A stretch of 64,000 bases of DNA from Bacteroides intestinalis (GCF_003464595.1 NZ_QRZF01000003.1:62001-126000); one strand, 5' to 3'; counted from the first letter of the stretch, positions 16,023 to 25,344 are shown. Notes: generated by a model from the letters alone, not told the origin. A program made the numbers and translations.

Positions 16023-18407
16023 TTAAAATCTGCATCGCAATTCGATTCCCGCCTGTATGGGGCGGCCTTTCTGCATAAATCCGTTGCCCATACTTTCGAA
16101 GTAGAAAGCAGCGTAATCTTTATCCAGTACATTGCGAACCCAGAAGTCAATCTGTCCGTTGCCTTTTTGCAGGCTGAGGCGTCCGTTCAGTGTGCCGTAG
16201 AAAGCTTGACTGACATCATTTTGTTCGGTCCAATAGATACGTCCTGCACCGGTGTAGTCGGCGTTAACCTGAATACGGTCCAACCAATGTCCCGGGTTGA
16301 TGCGGAAAATGTATTGTCCGCCCAGGCTCAGGGTGTGCTTCGGGACAAAGGGAACATAGTTTCCATTATAATCTACAGGTTGTGTTTCTCCGTCTATCTT
16401 TGTATTGGTTGCGTACTCTTTGAAAGTAGCATATGTATATCCATAAGAAGCGTTGACGGTAAATGCAGTAGTAAGAGCGGCACGCAGACTTGCTTCGGCA
16501 CCATAACTATGACTCTTTCCTGCATTTACAGTGATACGTCCCAAACCATTTTCTGCGAATTTAGCAATCTGTTGGTTGCGTGTATCCATATAGAACGCAG
16601 AAAGGTCAGCAAGTAAACGTCCTTCCCAAAGTGTGAGGTGGCTTCCAACTTCGTAGTTCCAAGTGTATTCCGGTTTATATCGGGTAGCCTCACTAACTTC
16701 CGGCAATTCCTTCTTCATCTTTTTAATCATGGCGGAGAAGTTGCTGAATTTAGGATCCGCCATAATGGCGTCCATCATCGAGTTACTGAGCACTCCTGTT
16801 ACAAGATCGGAGAACATCTGAATGTTATATCCTCCTGACCGGTATCCACGGGCCGCAGTTGCATAAATGTTATTTCCTTTTTTCCATTCATATTGCAAGG
16901 CAAACTTTGGCAATAGTTGAACGTAGTCAGTCGATTCTTTACCCAGATAGATTGCATTTCCTTCCAAACCTTGGCTTTCGAGTATCTGAGGATTTGCAGG
17001 ATTTCCCATTTTCATGGAGAAGTTAAAGTTGGTGGTTGCGGCGGCTGAATTATATTCCATCTTTATTTTCTCGTAGTCCATTCGCAGACCAACGGTTGCT
17101 GAGAGACCTTTGACAAATAAGTCATTGAAGGTGGATTGATGGAAAAGAGCACCGCTTAAAGTTGGTGTGTCGAAGCTGCCGCTGACAGGTAGGCTTTCAT
17201 TGTTGATTCCCAAGTGCATGACAGGAATGCCCGGTATACCCATAGATGCGAGACCATCGAAAACACTATTTACATTGTTTTCAATAACCGATGTAATACC
17301 ATCCCGGTGAAATAATACCGGTCCGTCCGTGTGCAGTGCCTGATAAAATCCGAAAGCTCCTGTAGTCCATAACCAACGGCGGTTAGGCTTTGATTTCAGA
17401 ACGATTTCTTCCGAGAAAGTATTTATTTTCTGTTTCTGTTCTATATTAAAAATATTGGCAGCAGAAAAATCCTGGTCCATGAACATACGGTCGCGAAGCC
17501 ACTGGTATCCGGTGACAGCACTCAAAATGAAATTTTGTGCTTGATATTCCAGATTCAGTCCGGCATTCAGCAAGTTACGATAGTAGCTGCTTTCTTCATC
17601 GTAAGCAGTCTTGGCAACTTCTCCGCTTTCCTTATTATAAAGTCCGTATGGATAGCCGCCCTGATCACTATATTCATAACTCACATTAAAGTCGAGTTTC
17701 CAGTTGTCACTGGGCAGATAGATGGCACGCATACGGCCACCGGCAGATTGTCCTTTGTCTATCTTATCGTTATTGCGTGCCGCATTGCGGAAGAATCCGC
17801 CATCATAATCATAAAATCCTCCAGCCGAGAATGCAAAGCGTTCATTCATCCGGTGATAGTGAGTGACGGAAGTATTGTATTGATTGTGTGTACCTGCTCC
17901 TATACGGAAATCAGTACCTTGATAAGAGAAAGGAGATTTGGTATGTACTTTGATGATTCCGCCCATCGCATTTCGTCCGTACAGTGTACCCTGCGGACCG
18001 CGCAGCACATCAATACGCTCGATGTCGGAGTAATTGAAATCGAATGCGGATTTATCTATATAAGGTATATTGTCAACATAGAGTCCTACGGAAGGAGTAT
18101 TGATACGAGAACCGATACCACGAATGTAAACGGCAGATGTCAGTCGCGAACCGTAATCAGGAATAAAGATATTCGGAACCAGTGCTGTCAGGTTCTTTAT
18201 GGAGTTCACTTGTGCAGCTTGCATGTCTTGTTGTGAAAGTAAGGTGACGGCATTGGGCAGCTCACGCAACTTACGGTTTTCTTTAGGTGCTGCAATGATG
18301 AGAACCTCTTCAACGTCCACTATTTTCAGGGTATCCACTTCTTCTGCCGCAATGTTTCCTATAGGTAGGAGTGCCAGGGCAAAAATCAACAATTTACTCT
18401 TATTCAT
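16023..18407 (-). CDS. TonB-dependent outer-membrane receptor (siderophore/cofactor type)
   Basis: A 794-residue receptor. The start at 18407 (MNKSKLLIFALALLPIG) gives a signal peptide; the frame opens 18 codons earlier without a signal. It lacks the carboxypeptidase-like and STN domains of SusC proteins and goes directly from the signal peptide to a plug (EEVLIIAAPKENRKLRELPNAVTLLS, then IRGIGSRINTPSVGLYVDNIPY and IDVLRGPQGTLYGRNAMGG). A long barrel follows and ends in ELRCRF with the terminal Phe. This architecture fits uptake of iron complexes, haem or a vitamin. A gene for a His-rich regulator precedes it on the same strand (71-base gap), which suggests a metal or haem ligand; the ligand itself cannot be read. 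Confidence 0.88.
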   Translation of the reverse strand: MNKSKLLIFALALLPIGNIAAEEVDTLKIVDVEEVLIIAAPKENRKLRELPNAVTLLSQQDMQAAQVNSIKNLTALVPNIFIPDYGSRLTSAVYIRGIGSRINTPSVGLYVDNIPYIDKSAFDFNYSDIERIDVLRGPQGTLYGRNAMGGIIKVHTKSPFSYQGTDFRIGAGTHNQYNTSVTHYHRMNERFAFSAGGFYDYDGGFFRNAARNNDKIDKGQSAGGRMRAIYLPSDNWKLDFNVSYEYSDQGGYPYGLYNKESGEVAKTAYDEESSYYRNLLNAGLNLEYQAQNFILSAVTGYQWLRDRMFMDQDFSAANIFNIEQKQKINTFSEEIVLKSKPNRRWLWTTGAFGFYQALHTDGPVLFHRDGITSVIENNVNSVFDGLASMGIPGIPVMHLGINNESLPVSGSFDTPTLSGALFHQSTFNDLFVKGLSATVGLRMDYEKIKMEYNSAAATTNFNFSMKMGNPANPQILESQGLEGNAIYLGKESTDYVQLLPKFALQYEWKKGNNIYATAARGYRSGGYNIQMFSDLVTGVLSNSMMDAIMADPKFSNFSAMIKKMKKELPEVSEATRYKPEYTWNYEVGSHLTLWEGRLLADLSAFYMDTRNQQIAKFAENGLGRITVNAGKSHSYGAEASLRAALTTAFTVNASYGYTYATFKEYATNTKIDGETQPVDYNGNYVPFVPKHTLSLGGQYIFRINPGHWLDRIQVNADYTGAGRIYWTEQNDVSQAFYGTLNGRLSLQKGNGQIDFWVRNVLDKDYAAFYFESMGNGFMQKGRPIQAGIELRCRF

Positions 18408-18459
18408 ATCAACTCGTTTTATTTCGGTTGCAAAGTAAGAGCATTTCCCCTGTCTCCGC

Positions 18460-18479
18460 AATCCTCATTTATTAGGATT
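18460..18479. promoter_or_regulatory. Inverted repeat between the LuxR-type regulator and the TonB receptor
   Basis: Perfect 6-base arms AATCCT and AGGATT with an 8-base centre overlap the stop codon of the regulator and lie about 55 bases before the receptor start. It could be an operator for the regulator or a weak hairpin. A near match to a -7 box (TTACTTTG) lies just downstream on the minus strand. Confidence 0.35.
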
Positions 18480-19096
18480 TAGATACGGTCTGCTTCAACG
18501 TACCCATGCATTACAGCATAAATCGTCAGTCCGGCCACTGATTTAATGCCCAGCTTCTCCGTGATATTCTTTCGGTGGGAGATGACGGTAGTCAGGCTGA
18601 TATTCAGTTTATCGGCTATTTCTTTATTGATAAGTCCTTTGGTTATCAGTACCAGTACTTCTATTTCGCGGGGAGAAAGATCATGTTCGCTGTCGGCGTG
18701 AGGATTACCGCACGGATGCGCTGTTGCACCGTGGGGGTGGCTATGAGGATGCCCGCCTTTGTGTCCGAACTGATGCAGTTGCAGGATGTTCCTTATTAGT
18801 GTTTTTTCGTCTTGATAAATATTCAAGGTCGGTATTCCTGCCAGTTGAGGCTGATTGTCACCGTTTGCCAATACAATGGTCTTGGGCTTGCGCGGCAGGA
18901 AAAAAGCGGTATGTTCAAAATAAATCTGTGCTGAAACAAAATAATGCGCATACATATCGGGGGTATCGTCCATCAGTTCCTCGAACGAACTGAATACACG
19001 GATGACGGCCATCGGGATAATTTCTTCCAGAAGGCTTTGCAATCCCATACATGATAAGGTGTTGGAGTCAGCAATTGCTATTTCGGGAGCTACCAT
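18479..19096 (-). CDS. LuxR-family regulator with pseudo-receiver and His-rich linker
   Basis: A 205-residue regulator. Residues 1-105 are arranged like a response-regulator receiver (IAIADSNTLSCMGLQSLL), but no Asp stands where the phosphoacceptor is expected (HYFVSAQIYFEH), so phosphorylation is unlikely. Residues 108-138 form a linker with nine histidines and a cysteine (HKGGHPHSHPHG, then HPCGNPHADSEH). The C-terminal LuxR helix-turn-helix begins at residue 140 (LSPREIEVLVLITKGLINKEIAD) and is typical. The gene has its own -7 box (TACTTTTG, minus strand, 19123-19116) and precedes a TonB receptor. Histidine clusters often bind Zn, Ni, Cu or haem, so a metal-sensing role is inferred. Confidence 0.88.
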   Translation of the reverse strand: MVAPEIAIADSNTLSCMGLQSLLEEIIPMAVIRVFSSFEELMDDTPDMYAHYFVSAQIYFEHTAFFLPRKPKTIVLANGDNQPQLAGIPTLNIYQDEKTLIRNILQLHQFGHKGGHPHSHPHGATAHPCGNPHADSEHDLSPREIEVLVLITKGLINKEIADKLNISLTTVISHRKNITEKLGIKSVAGLTIYAVMHGYVEADRI

Positions 19097-19115
19097 AGTA
19101 TTTCTTAAATTTCTG

Positions 19116-19123
19116 CAAAAGTA
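19116..19123 (-). promoter_or_regulatory. -7 box of the LuxR-type regulator
   Basis: TACTTTTG on the minus strand, about 20 bases before the ATG at 19096. It matches TAnnTTTG exactly, but I see no convincing -33 element. Confidence 0.45.
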
Positions 19124-19216
19124 CAGATAAATTTTAGGATGTAGGCTATTGTGAATGAAAAACAGTAACTTTCCTTAATAGGTTGTCATAGAACTTTGCG
19201 CTCTTCTCTTTTGTTG

Positions 19217-19237
19217 TTAAGTATATAATTTACTTAA
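19217..19237 (+). promoter_or_regulatory. Inverted repeat ahead of lpdA
   Basis: Perfect 7-base arms TTAAGTA and TACTTAA with a 7-base AT centre lie 13 bases before the lpdA start and just after a degenerate -7 box (GAACTTTG, 19191-19198). The position fits an operator for the dehydrogenase operon. Confidence 0.4.
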
Positions 19238-19249
19238 TACTACTGATTT

Positions 19250-20599
19250 ATGAAATATGATATAGCTATCATCGGCGGTGGCCCTGCCGGATATACGGCA
19301 GCCGAAAGAGCGGCTGCAAACGGGCTGCAAACTGTTTTGTTTGAAAAGAAAGCTATTGGCGGTGTTTGTCTCAATGAGGGGTGTATCCCTACCAAAACTC
19401 TGCTCTATTCCGCCAAGTTGTGGGACAATATGAAAGGCGCGTCCAAGTATGGCATCTCTGTGCCCGATGGTTCGTCATTCGATATGAAAAAGATTATCGA
19501 CCGTAAAGATAAGATTGTGAAAAAGTTGACCGGTGGTGTGAAGATGACGGTCAGTTCTTACGGTGCTGTTATTGTACCGCAGGAAGCCGTTATTGTGGGG
19601 GAGGCGGACGGACGTTTCCAGCTTTCGGCTGCCGGCGAAGTATATGAAGTAACCTATCTGTTGGTATGTACAGGTTCCGATACATTGATCCCTCCCATTA
19701 AAGGATTATCTGAAATTGATTATTGGACATCAAAGGAAGCATTGGAGATCACAACTTTGCCCCGTTCACTTGTCATTATCGGCGGTGGTGTTATCGGGAT
19801 GGAATTCGCTTCTTTTTTCAATAGCATGGGTGTGCAGGTGCATGTTGTTGAAATGATGCCCGAAGTATTGGGCGCCATGGATAAGGAAACCAGTGGCATG
19901 CTGCGTTCGGAATATCAGAAGCGTGGGGTTAATTTCCATCTGAATGCCAAAGTAATTGAAGTCGGCAAAGAGGGTGTCACTATTGAAAAGGAAGGTAAGA
20001 CTGCACTTATTGAAGCTGAAAAGGTACTCGTCAGTGTGGGTAGGAAAGCTAACTTGTCCCAAGTCGGTTTGGATAAACTGAACATTGAACTGCTGCGCAA
20101 CGGTGTGAAGGTGGATGAGCATATGCAGACTTCCCATCCTCGTGTTTATGCCTGTGGTGATATTACCGGACACTCTATGCTGGCACATACTGCCATTCGT
20201 GAAAGTGAAGTTGCTGTCAATCATATCCTGAGAGTAGAAGACCGTATGAATTACGATTGTGTACCCGGTGTGGTGTATACCAATCCCGAAGTAGCGGGAG
20301 TAGGTAAGACTGAGGAAGAACTGAAAGCATCCGGTATCAGTTATCATGTACAAAAGCTACCGATGGCCTATTCCGGTCGTTTTGTAGCCGAGAATGAATT
20401 GGTGAACGGGCTTTGTAAGTTGATATTGGACGATGATGATCGGGTGATAGGTTGTCATATGCTGGGAAACCCAGTTTCCGAATTGATTGTTCTTGCCGGA
20501 CTTGCCGTGCAGCACGGATATACGGTGGAAGAGTTTCAAAAGACTGTTTTTCCGCATCCGACGGTCGGTGAAATCTTCCATGAAACTTTGTTTGCATAA
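19250..20599 (+). CDS. lpdA: Dihydrolipoyl dehydrogenase (E3)
   Basis: A 449-residue flavoprotein disulfide reductase that reoxidises dihydrolipoyl groups with NAD+. FAD binding is shown by IIGGGPAGYTAAE, the redox disulfide by GGVCLNEGCIPTKT (Cys40 and Cys45), a second Rossmann motif by VIIGGGVIGMEFASF, and the catalytic His-Glu by HPTVGEIFHE at the C-terminus. It heads a cluster of lipoate ligase, E2 and E1, so it most likely serves this complex. The stop codon overlaps the ATG of the next gene by one base. Confidence 0.95.
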   Translation: MKYDIAIIGGGPAGYTAAERAAANGLQTVLFEKKAIGGVCLNEGCIPTKTLLYSAKLWDNMKGASKYGISVPDGSSFDMKKIIDRKDKIVKKLTGGVKMTVSSYGAVIVPQEAVIVGEADGRFQLSAAGEVYEVTYLLVCTGSDTLIPPIKGLSEIDYWTSKEALEITTLPRSLVIIGGGVIGMEFASFFNSMGVQVHVVEMMPEVLGAMDKETSGMLRSEYQKRGVNFHLNAKVIEVGKEGVTIEKEGKTALIEAEKVLVSVGRKANLSQVGLDKLNIELLRNGVKVDEHMQTSHPRVYACGDITGHSMLAHTAIRESEVAVNHILRVEDRMNYDCVPGVVYTNPEVAGVGKTEEELKASGISYHVQKLPMAYSGRFVAENELVNGLCKLILDDDDRVIGCHMLGNPVSELIVLAGLAVQHGYTVEEFQKTVFPHPTVGEIFHETLFA

Positions 20600-21348
20600 T
20601 GTTCTGTATTGATAATCGCTGTACGGATATCTATTTTAATCTGGCAGCAGAAGAGTATTTGTTGAAGCAGAAGCGAGGTAACTTCTTTATGCTTTGGCAG
20701 TCGGAGCCATCCGTAGTGATAGGGAAGCATCAGAGTGTGGCGGCGGAAGCGGACGAGAGGTTTCTGGATGAAAAGGGAATAACCCTGGCACGCCGTTTCT
20801 CCGGTGGAGGTGCTGTATATCATGACAGGGGAAATATTAACCTGAGTTTTATTGAAACCGTAAAACAGCCGGACTTTGGATATTACCTGCAACAGGTCGT
20901 CGATTTCCTTGAAAAGGTAGGCATCTCAGCTTATGCTGACCAGCGTCTGGGTATTTATGTGGACGAACGGAAAATATCAGGTAGTGCGCAGTGTATACAC
21001 AAAGACCGTGTGATGTATCATTGTACTTTGTTGTTTTCCACTGATCTGGATGCGTTGAACGCGGCATTGAATGGCGATCCGGGTGTGGAAAGCCGTTTAC
21101 CGGGCTCTCGTACTATGCGTGCAGTACCTTCCGTACGGAGTGAAGTTGCGAATATAAAAGAGTTTTTGTCTGAGCCTATGGACATCAAGCGTTTCATGCA
21201 TTTGCTCTTTCACTCCTTTGTGGATGATGACGATAACCGGATTTACCGCTTCTCTGCCGGAGATATGGAAGCCATCGAACGGTTGAAAGCGGAAAAGTAT
21301 GCTTGCAAAGAGTGGATATATCATAAATCCGCATTAACTTTTACTTAA
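20599..21348 (+). CDS. lplA: Lipoate-protein ligase A family protein
   Basis: A 249-residue cofactor ligase of the LplA/LipM fold, with typical motifs ARRFSGGGAVYHDRGNINLSF and KISGSAQCIHKDRVMYHCTLLF including the substrate-binding Lys. It probably attaches lipoate (scavenged or activated) to the lipoyl domain of the E2 encoded directly downstream. It is shorter than E. coli LplA because the C-terminal accessory domain is missing, so a separate accessory protein or a transferase-type mechanism is possible. It overlaps lpdA by one base; 66 bases separate it from the E2 gene. Confidence 0.88.
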   Translation: MFCIDNRCTDIYFNLAAEEYLLKQKRGNFFMLWQSEPSVVIGKHQSVAAEADERFLDEKGITLARRFSGGGAVYHDRGNINLSFIETVKQPDFGYYLQQVVDFLEKVGISAYADQRLGIYVDERKISGSAQCIHKDRVMYHCTLLFSTDLDALNAALNGDPGVESRLPGSRTMRAVPSVRSEVANIKEFLSEPMDIKRFMHLLFHSFVDDDDNRIYRFSAGDMEAIERLKAEKYACKEWIYHKSALTFT

Positions 21349-21414
21349 GTTAAAAACTTACTACTCAGTTGTTTGTTGTATATATAATAAACCGAGAACC
21401 TAAAACTTAACTAT

Positions 21415-22725
21415 ATGTCAAGATTTGAAATAAAGATGCCCAAATTGGGTGAAAGTATAACCGAAGGTACCATCATCTCATGGTCGGTACAAGTAGGAGA
21501 CATCATCAAGGAGGATGATGTGTTGTTTGAAGTAAATACCGCTAAGGTTAGTGCCGAAATACCATCTCCGGTAGAAGGAAAAGTCGTGGAAATTTTATTT
21601 AAGGAAGGAGATACCGTAGCTGTGGGTACGGTGGTGGCTATTGTCGATATCGGAGGTGAGAACTCCGAGGACGAGGTCTCTGAGGAAACTCCTCAAGTCA
21701 AAGCTGTAAAACCGGAAGAAGAACGTTGGTACTCGCCTGTAGTTCTTCAGTTGGCTCGTGAGGCCGGCATTCAGCCTAAAGAACTGGATACTATTCTGGG
21801 TACCGGATATCAGGGACGGGTGAGCAAGAAGGATATCAAGAGTTACATTGTACGGAAACAAAGTGGTGGTACCACCATGGCGCAACCTGCTGCTAAACCA
21901 AGTCCGCAACCTGTTGCAAGCGTTGCACCGCAATCGGTAACTACAGCACCTGCCCAGTCGTCTGCTAAACCTGCTGTAACTCCTGACGTACAACGTACTA
22001 CACCTGCTTCCGGTACATTCTCAGCAGAAGGTGTTGAAGTTAAAGAGATGGATCGTGTACGTAAGGTGATAGCCGACCACATGGTAATGTCTAAACATAC
22101 TTCCCCGCACGTAACCAATGTTGTGGAAGTGGATGTAACGAAACTTGTAAAGTGGCGTGATAAGAATAAAGATGCTTTCTTCCGTCGTGAGGGAGTGAAA
22201 CTTACGTATATGCCTGCCATCACAGAAGCTGTGGCGAAGGCGCTGGCTGCTTACCCGCAAGTGAATGTATCGGTAGAGGGATATAATATCCTGTTCAAGA
22301 AACATATCAATGTCGGTATTGCCGTTTCTCTGAATGATGGCAATCTGATTGTTCCGGTGGTTCGTGATGCCGATCGTCTGAATCTGAACGGACTTGCCGT
22401 AGCCATTGATTCACTGGCACTCAAGGCGCGTGATAATAAGCTGATGCCCGATGATATTTCCGGTGGCACTTTTACGATTACGAACTTCGGTACATTCAAG
22501 TCTTTGTTCGGTACACCTATCATCAATCAGCCTCAGGTAGCTATCCTGGGAGTAGGATACATTGAGAAGAAGCCTGCTGTAATAGAGACTCCGGAAGGGG
22601 ATGTGATTGCCATCCGTCATAAGATGTATCTGTCCCTCTCTTATGACCATAGAGTCGTGGATGGTTCATTAGGTGGCAACTTCCTCTATTTTATTAAAGA
22701 TTATCTGGAAAACTGGAAAGAATAA
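21415..22725 (+). CDS. 2-oxoacid dehydrogenase E2, dihydrolipoamide acyltransferase
   Basis: A 436-residue E2. An N-terminal lipoyl domain (residues 3-77) carries the acceptor Lys44 in NTAKVSAEIP; the Asp usually found before this Lys is Ala here. An E3/E1-binding domain follows (about residues 103-143, YSPVVLQLAREAGI to GRVSKKDIKSYI), then a Pro/Ala/Gln-rich linker, and the catalytic domain from about residue 200 with the active-site motif SYDHRVVDGSLGG near the end. A branched-chain type complex is more likely than pyruvate dehydrogenase, because the partner E1 resembles the branched-chain family. Ten bases separate it from the unit that precedes the E1 start. Confidence 0.92.
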   Translation: MSRFEIKMPKLGESITEGTIISWSVQVGDIIKEDDVLFEVNTAKVSAEIPSPVEGKVVEILFKEGDTVAVGTVVAIVDIGGENSEDEVSEETPQVKAVKPEEERWYSPVVLQLAREAGIQPKELDTILGTGYQGRVSKKDIKSYIVRKQSGGTTMAQPAAKPSPQPVASVAPQSVTTAPAQSSAKPAVTPDVQRTTPASGTFSAEGVEVKEMDRVRKVIADHMVMSKHTSPHVTNVVEVDVTKLVKWRDKNKDAFFRREGVKLTYMPAITEAVAKALAAYPQVNVSVEGYNILFKKHINVGIAVSLNDGNLIVPVVRDADRLNLNGLAVAIDSLALKARDNKLMPDDISGGTFTITNFGTFKSLFGTPIINQPQVAILGVGYIEKKPAVIETPEGDVIAIRHKMYLSLSYDHRVVDGSLGGNFLYFIKDYLENWKE

Positions 22726-22743
22726 CTTAATACCTTGATAAGT

Positions 22744-24780
22744 ATGAAAAAGTACAATATAAAAACCACAGATGTGGAATTACTGAAGAAATGGTATTAC
22801 CTGATGACGCTGGGGCGTGCGCTTGATGAAAAGGCGCCCGCTTACCTGTTGCAGTCCCTTGGCTGGTCCTTTCACGCTCCGTATGCCGGACATGACGGAA
22901 TACAGTTGGCCATCGGACAGGTATTTACCAAAGGAGAAGACTTTCTTTTCCCTTACTACCGTGATATGCTGACTGCCCTTTCCGCCGGAATGACGGCAGA
23001 AGAACTTATACTGAATGGTATCTCCAAAGCTACCGATCCGGGAAGTGGCGGACGCCATATGTCCAATCACTTTGCCAAACCCGAATGGTATATCGAGAAT
23101 ATATCCTCGGCTACGGGTACGCATGATCTTCATGCAGCCGGCGTGGCACGTGCTATGGTATATTATGACCATAAAGGAGTCGTTATTACTTCACACGGCG
23201 AATCTGCCTCATCCGAGGGCTTTGTCTACGAAGCTGTCAATGGTGCCAGCCTTGAACGCCTGCCCGTTATTTTTGTATGGCAGGATAATGGATATGGTAT
23301 ATCTGTTCCGAAGAAAGACCAGACGGCAGCCCGTAAAGTGGCGGATAACTTCTCCGGATTCAAGAATCTGAAGATTATCCATTGTAATGGAAAAGATGTG
23401 TTCGACTCCATGAATGCCATGACTGAGGCCCGTGAGTATGCATTGCTGGACCGGAATCCGGTAATCGTACATGCCAATTGTGTCCGTATCGGTTCACATT
23501 CCAACTCTGACAAAGATACTTTGTACAGGGATGAAAATGAACTGGCTTATGTGAAAGAAGCTGATCCGTTGCTGAAGTTCCGCCGGATGCTGTTGCGTTA
23601 CAAGCGTCTCACCGAAGAAGAGCTGAAAGAAATAGAGGAGAAAGCAAAGAAAGACCTGGCTGCTGCCAATCGTAAGGCGCTGACAGCTCCCGATCCTGAT
23701 CCTAAAACCATTTTCAACTATGTATTGCCGGAACCTTACGAACCGGAAAAATATAAAGATGGAACACATCGTGAGACAGAAGGAGAGAAGAAATTCTTTG
23801 TAACTGCTATCAATGAAACGCTGAAAGCAGAGTTTCGCCATAATCCTAATACCTTCATCTGGGGGCAGGATGTTGCCAATCGGGATAAAGGGGGCGTGTT
23901 CAATGTAACCAAAGGAATGCAACAGGAATTCGGTGAAGCTCGTGTATTCAGTGCACCTATTGCCGAAGATTATATTGTCGGCACAGCAAATGGTATGAGC
24001 CGTTTTGATCCTAAAATCCGGGTAGTGATAGAAGGTGCGGAGTTTGCCGACTATTTCTGGCCTGCCGTAGAACAATATGTGGAATGTACCCATGAATATT
24101 GGCGCAGCAACGGACAGTTCGTTCCTAATGTAACTTTGCGTCTGGCTTCCGGTGGTTATATCGGTGGTGGACTCTATCACTCGCAAAATCTGGAGGGCGC
24201 TTTGGCTACTTTGCCCGGAGCGCGGATTGTTTGTCCATCCTTTGCTGATGATGCTGCCGGACTGCTCCGTACAAGTATACGTTCCCGTGGATTTACGCTG
24301 TTTATTGAACCGAAATCATTGTATAATTCCGTAGAAGCAGCCACCATTGTCCCTGATGATTTTGAAGTTCCTTTTGGGAAAGCACGCATTCGTCGTGAGG
24401 GCAGTGATCTGAGTATTATCACCTATGGTAACACAACGCATTTCTGCTTGAATGTTGCCGAACGTTTGGAAAAAGAAGGCGGCTGGAGTGTGGAAGTGAT
24501 CGATATCCGTTCTTTGATACCGTTGGATAAAGAAACCATTTATGAGTCTGTGAAGAAGACCAGTAAAGCCCTGATTGTTCATGAAGATAAAGTCTTTGGT
24601 GGCTTCGGTGGTGAGATAGCAGCCAGTATTGGTACAGACTTGTTCCGTTACCTGGATGCACCGGTACAGCGTGTAGGCTCTACCTTTACTCCTGTAGGTT
24701 TTAATCCGATACTGGAACGTGCCATTCTGCCGGGTACAGATAGAATTTATGAAGCAGCCAAGAAGCTGTTGGAATATTAA
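22744..24780 (+). CDS. 2-oxoacid dehydrogenase E1, fused alpha and beta subunits
   Basis: A 678-residue protein in which the alpha subunit (residues 1 to about 320) and beta subunit (from about 345) of a thiamine-diphosphate E1 are joined. The alpha part shows the TPP region SHGESASSEGFVYEAV followed by VWQDNGYGIS; the beta part begins near FFVTAINETLKAEF with IWGQDVANRDKGGVF and RVFSAPIAED. The start at 22744 (MKKYNIKTTD) is preferred over an in-frame TTG nine bases earlier. With the E2 and E3 encoded upstream it would oxidatively decarboxylate branched-chain 2-oxoacids to acyl-CoA and NADH. Fused E1 is known in Bacteroidetes. The precise substrate is inferred. Confidence 0.9.
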   Translation: MKKYNIKTTDVELLKKWYYLMTLGRALDEKAPAYLLQSLGWSFHAPYAGHDGIQLAIGQVFTKGEDFLFPYYRDMLTALSAGMTAEELILNGISKATDPGSGGRHMSNHFAKPEWYIENISSATGTHDLHAAGVARAMVYYDHKGVVITSHGESASSEGFVYEAVNGASLERLPVIFVWQDNGYGISVPKKDQTAARKVADNFSGFKNLKIIHCNGKDVFDSMNAMTEAREYALLDRNPVIVHANCVRIGSHSNSDKDTLYRDENELAYVKEADPLLKFRRMLLRYKRLTEEELKEIEEKAKKDLAAANRKALTAPDPDPKTIFNYVLPEPYEPEKYKDGTHRETEGEKKFFVTAINETLKAEFRHNPNTFIWGQDVANRDKGGVFNVTKGMQQEFGEARVFSAPIAEDYIVGTANGMSRFDPKIRVVIEGAEFADYFWPAVEQYVECTHEYWRSNGQFVPNVTLRLASGGYIGGGLYHSQNLEGALATLPGARIVCPSFADDAAGLLRTSIRSRGFTLFIEPKSLYNSVEAATIVPDDFEVPFGKARIRREGSDLSIITYGNTTHFCLNVAERLEKEGGWSVEVIDIRSLIPLDKETIYESVKKTSKALIVHEDKVFGGFGGEIAASIGTDLFRYLDAPVQRVGSTFTPVGFNPILERAILPGTDRIYEAAKKLLEY

Positions 24781-24797
24781 TTTAATAATAAGTTATT

Positions 24798-25301
24798 ATG
24801 AAAGAGATAGGATTATTTTATGCAATGAATGCTGCCAAGACTTCTCATATCGCAGAGAAAATACGCGAGAAGCTTGGGCATAAAGAAGTAGAAATGATTA
24901 TGATAGAAAAAGCCTGGCAGAATGATTTCCAGGCTTATGATAATCTGATAGTAGGTGCTTCCACCTGGTTCGACGGTGAATTGCCTACCTATTGGGATGA
25001 AATGATACCGGAGATAGAAAGCCTCGATCTGAAAGACAAGAAAGTTGCTCTCTTCGGACTTGGTGACCAAATCGGTTATCCCGATAATTTTGTTGACGGC
25101 CTGGGAATACTGGCTGATGCCTTTGAAAAGGCAGGGGCTATCCTTGTCGGATTTACGTCTGCCGAGGGTTATTCATTTAACCATTCAAGAGCTTTGAGGG
25201 ATGCTAAATGGTGTGGACTGGTGATTGATATAGAGAACCAGTCGAAGCTGACAGATAAACGGATAGCGGACTGGTGTGAACAGTTGAAGAAGGAATTCTG
25301 A
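24798..25301 (+). CDS. fldA: Flavodoxin
   Basis: A 167-residue long-chain flavodoxin, a soluble FMN electron carrier. The phosphate-binding loop at the N-terminus is atypical (YAMNAAKTSHIAEKI, where T-x-T-G-x-T is usual). The FMN-flanking loops GASTWFDGELPTYWDE and FGLGDQIGYPDNFVDG, and the C-terminal RVADWCEQL-like end, are typical. It lies 17 bases after the E1 gene and ends at a strong bidirectional terminator, so it may be co-transcribed with the dehydrogenase operon. Confidence 0.92.
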   Translation: MKEIGLFYAMNAAKTSHIAEKIREKLGHKEVEMIMIEKAWQNDFQAYDNLIVGASTWFDGELPTYWDEMIPEIESLDLKDKKVALFGLGDQIGYPDNFVDGLGILADAFEKAGAILVGFTSAEGYSFNHSRALRDAKWCGLVIDIENQSKLTDKRIADWCEQLKKEF

Positions 25302-25306
25302 TAAAA

Positions 25307-25337
25307 AATAAGGGGACTTCATACAAGTCCCCTTATT
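25307..25337. terminator. Bidirectional intrinsic terminator
   Basis: Perfect 13-base arms (AATAAGGGGACTT and its complement) flank a 5-base loop, with A-rich sequence on one side and T-rich on the other. It lies between the convergent fldA and GH78-type genes and should stop transcripts from both sides. Confidence 0.85.
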
Positions 25338-25344
25338 CATGCTT

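Noticed and set aside
16023..18407. Second SusC-type transporter
   Set aside because: It lacks the carboxypeptidase-like and STN domains and has no SusD partner.
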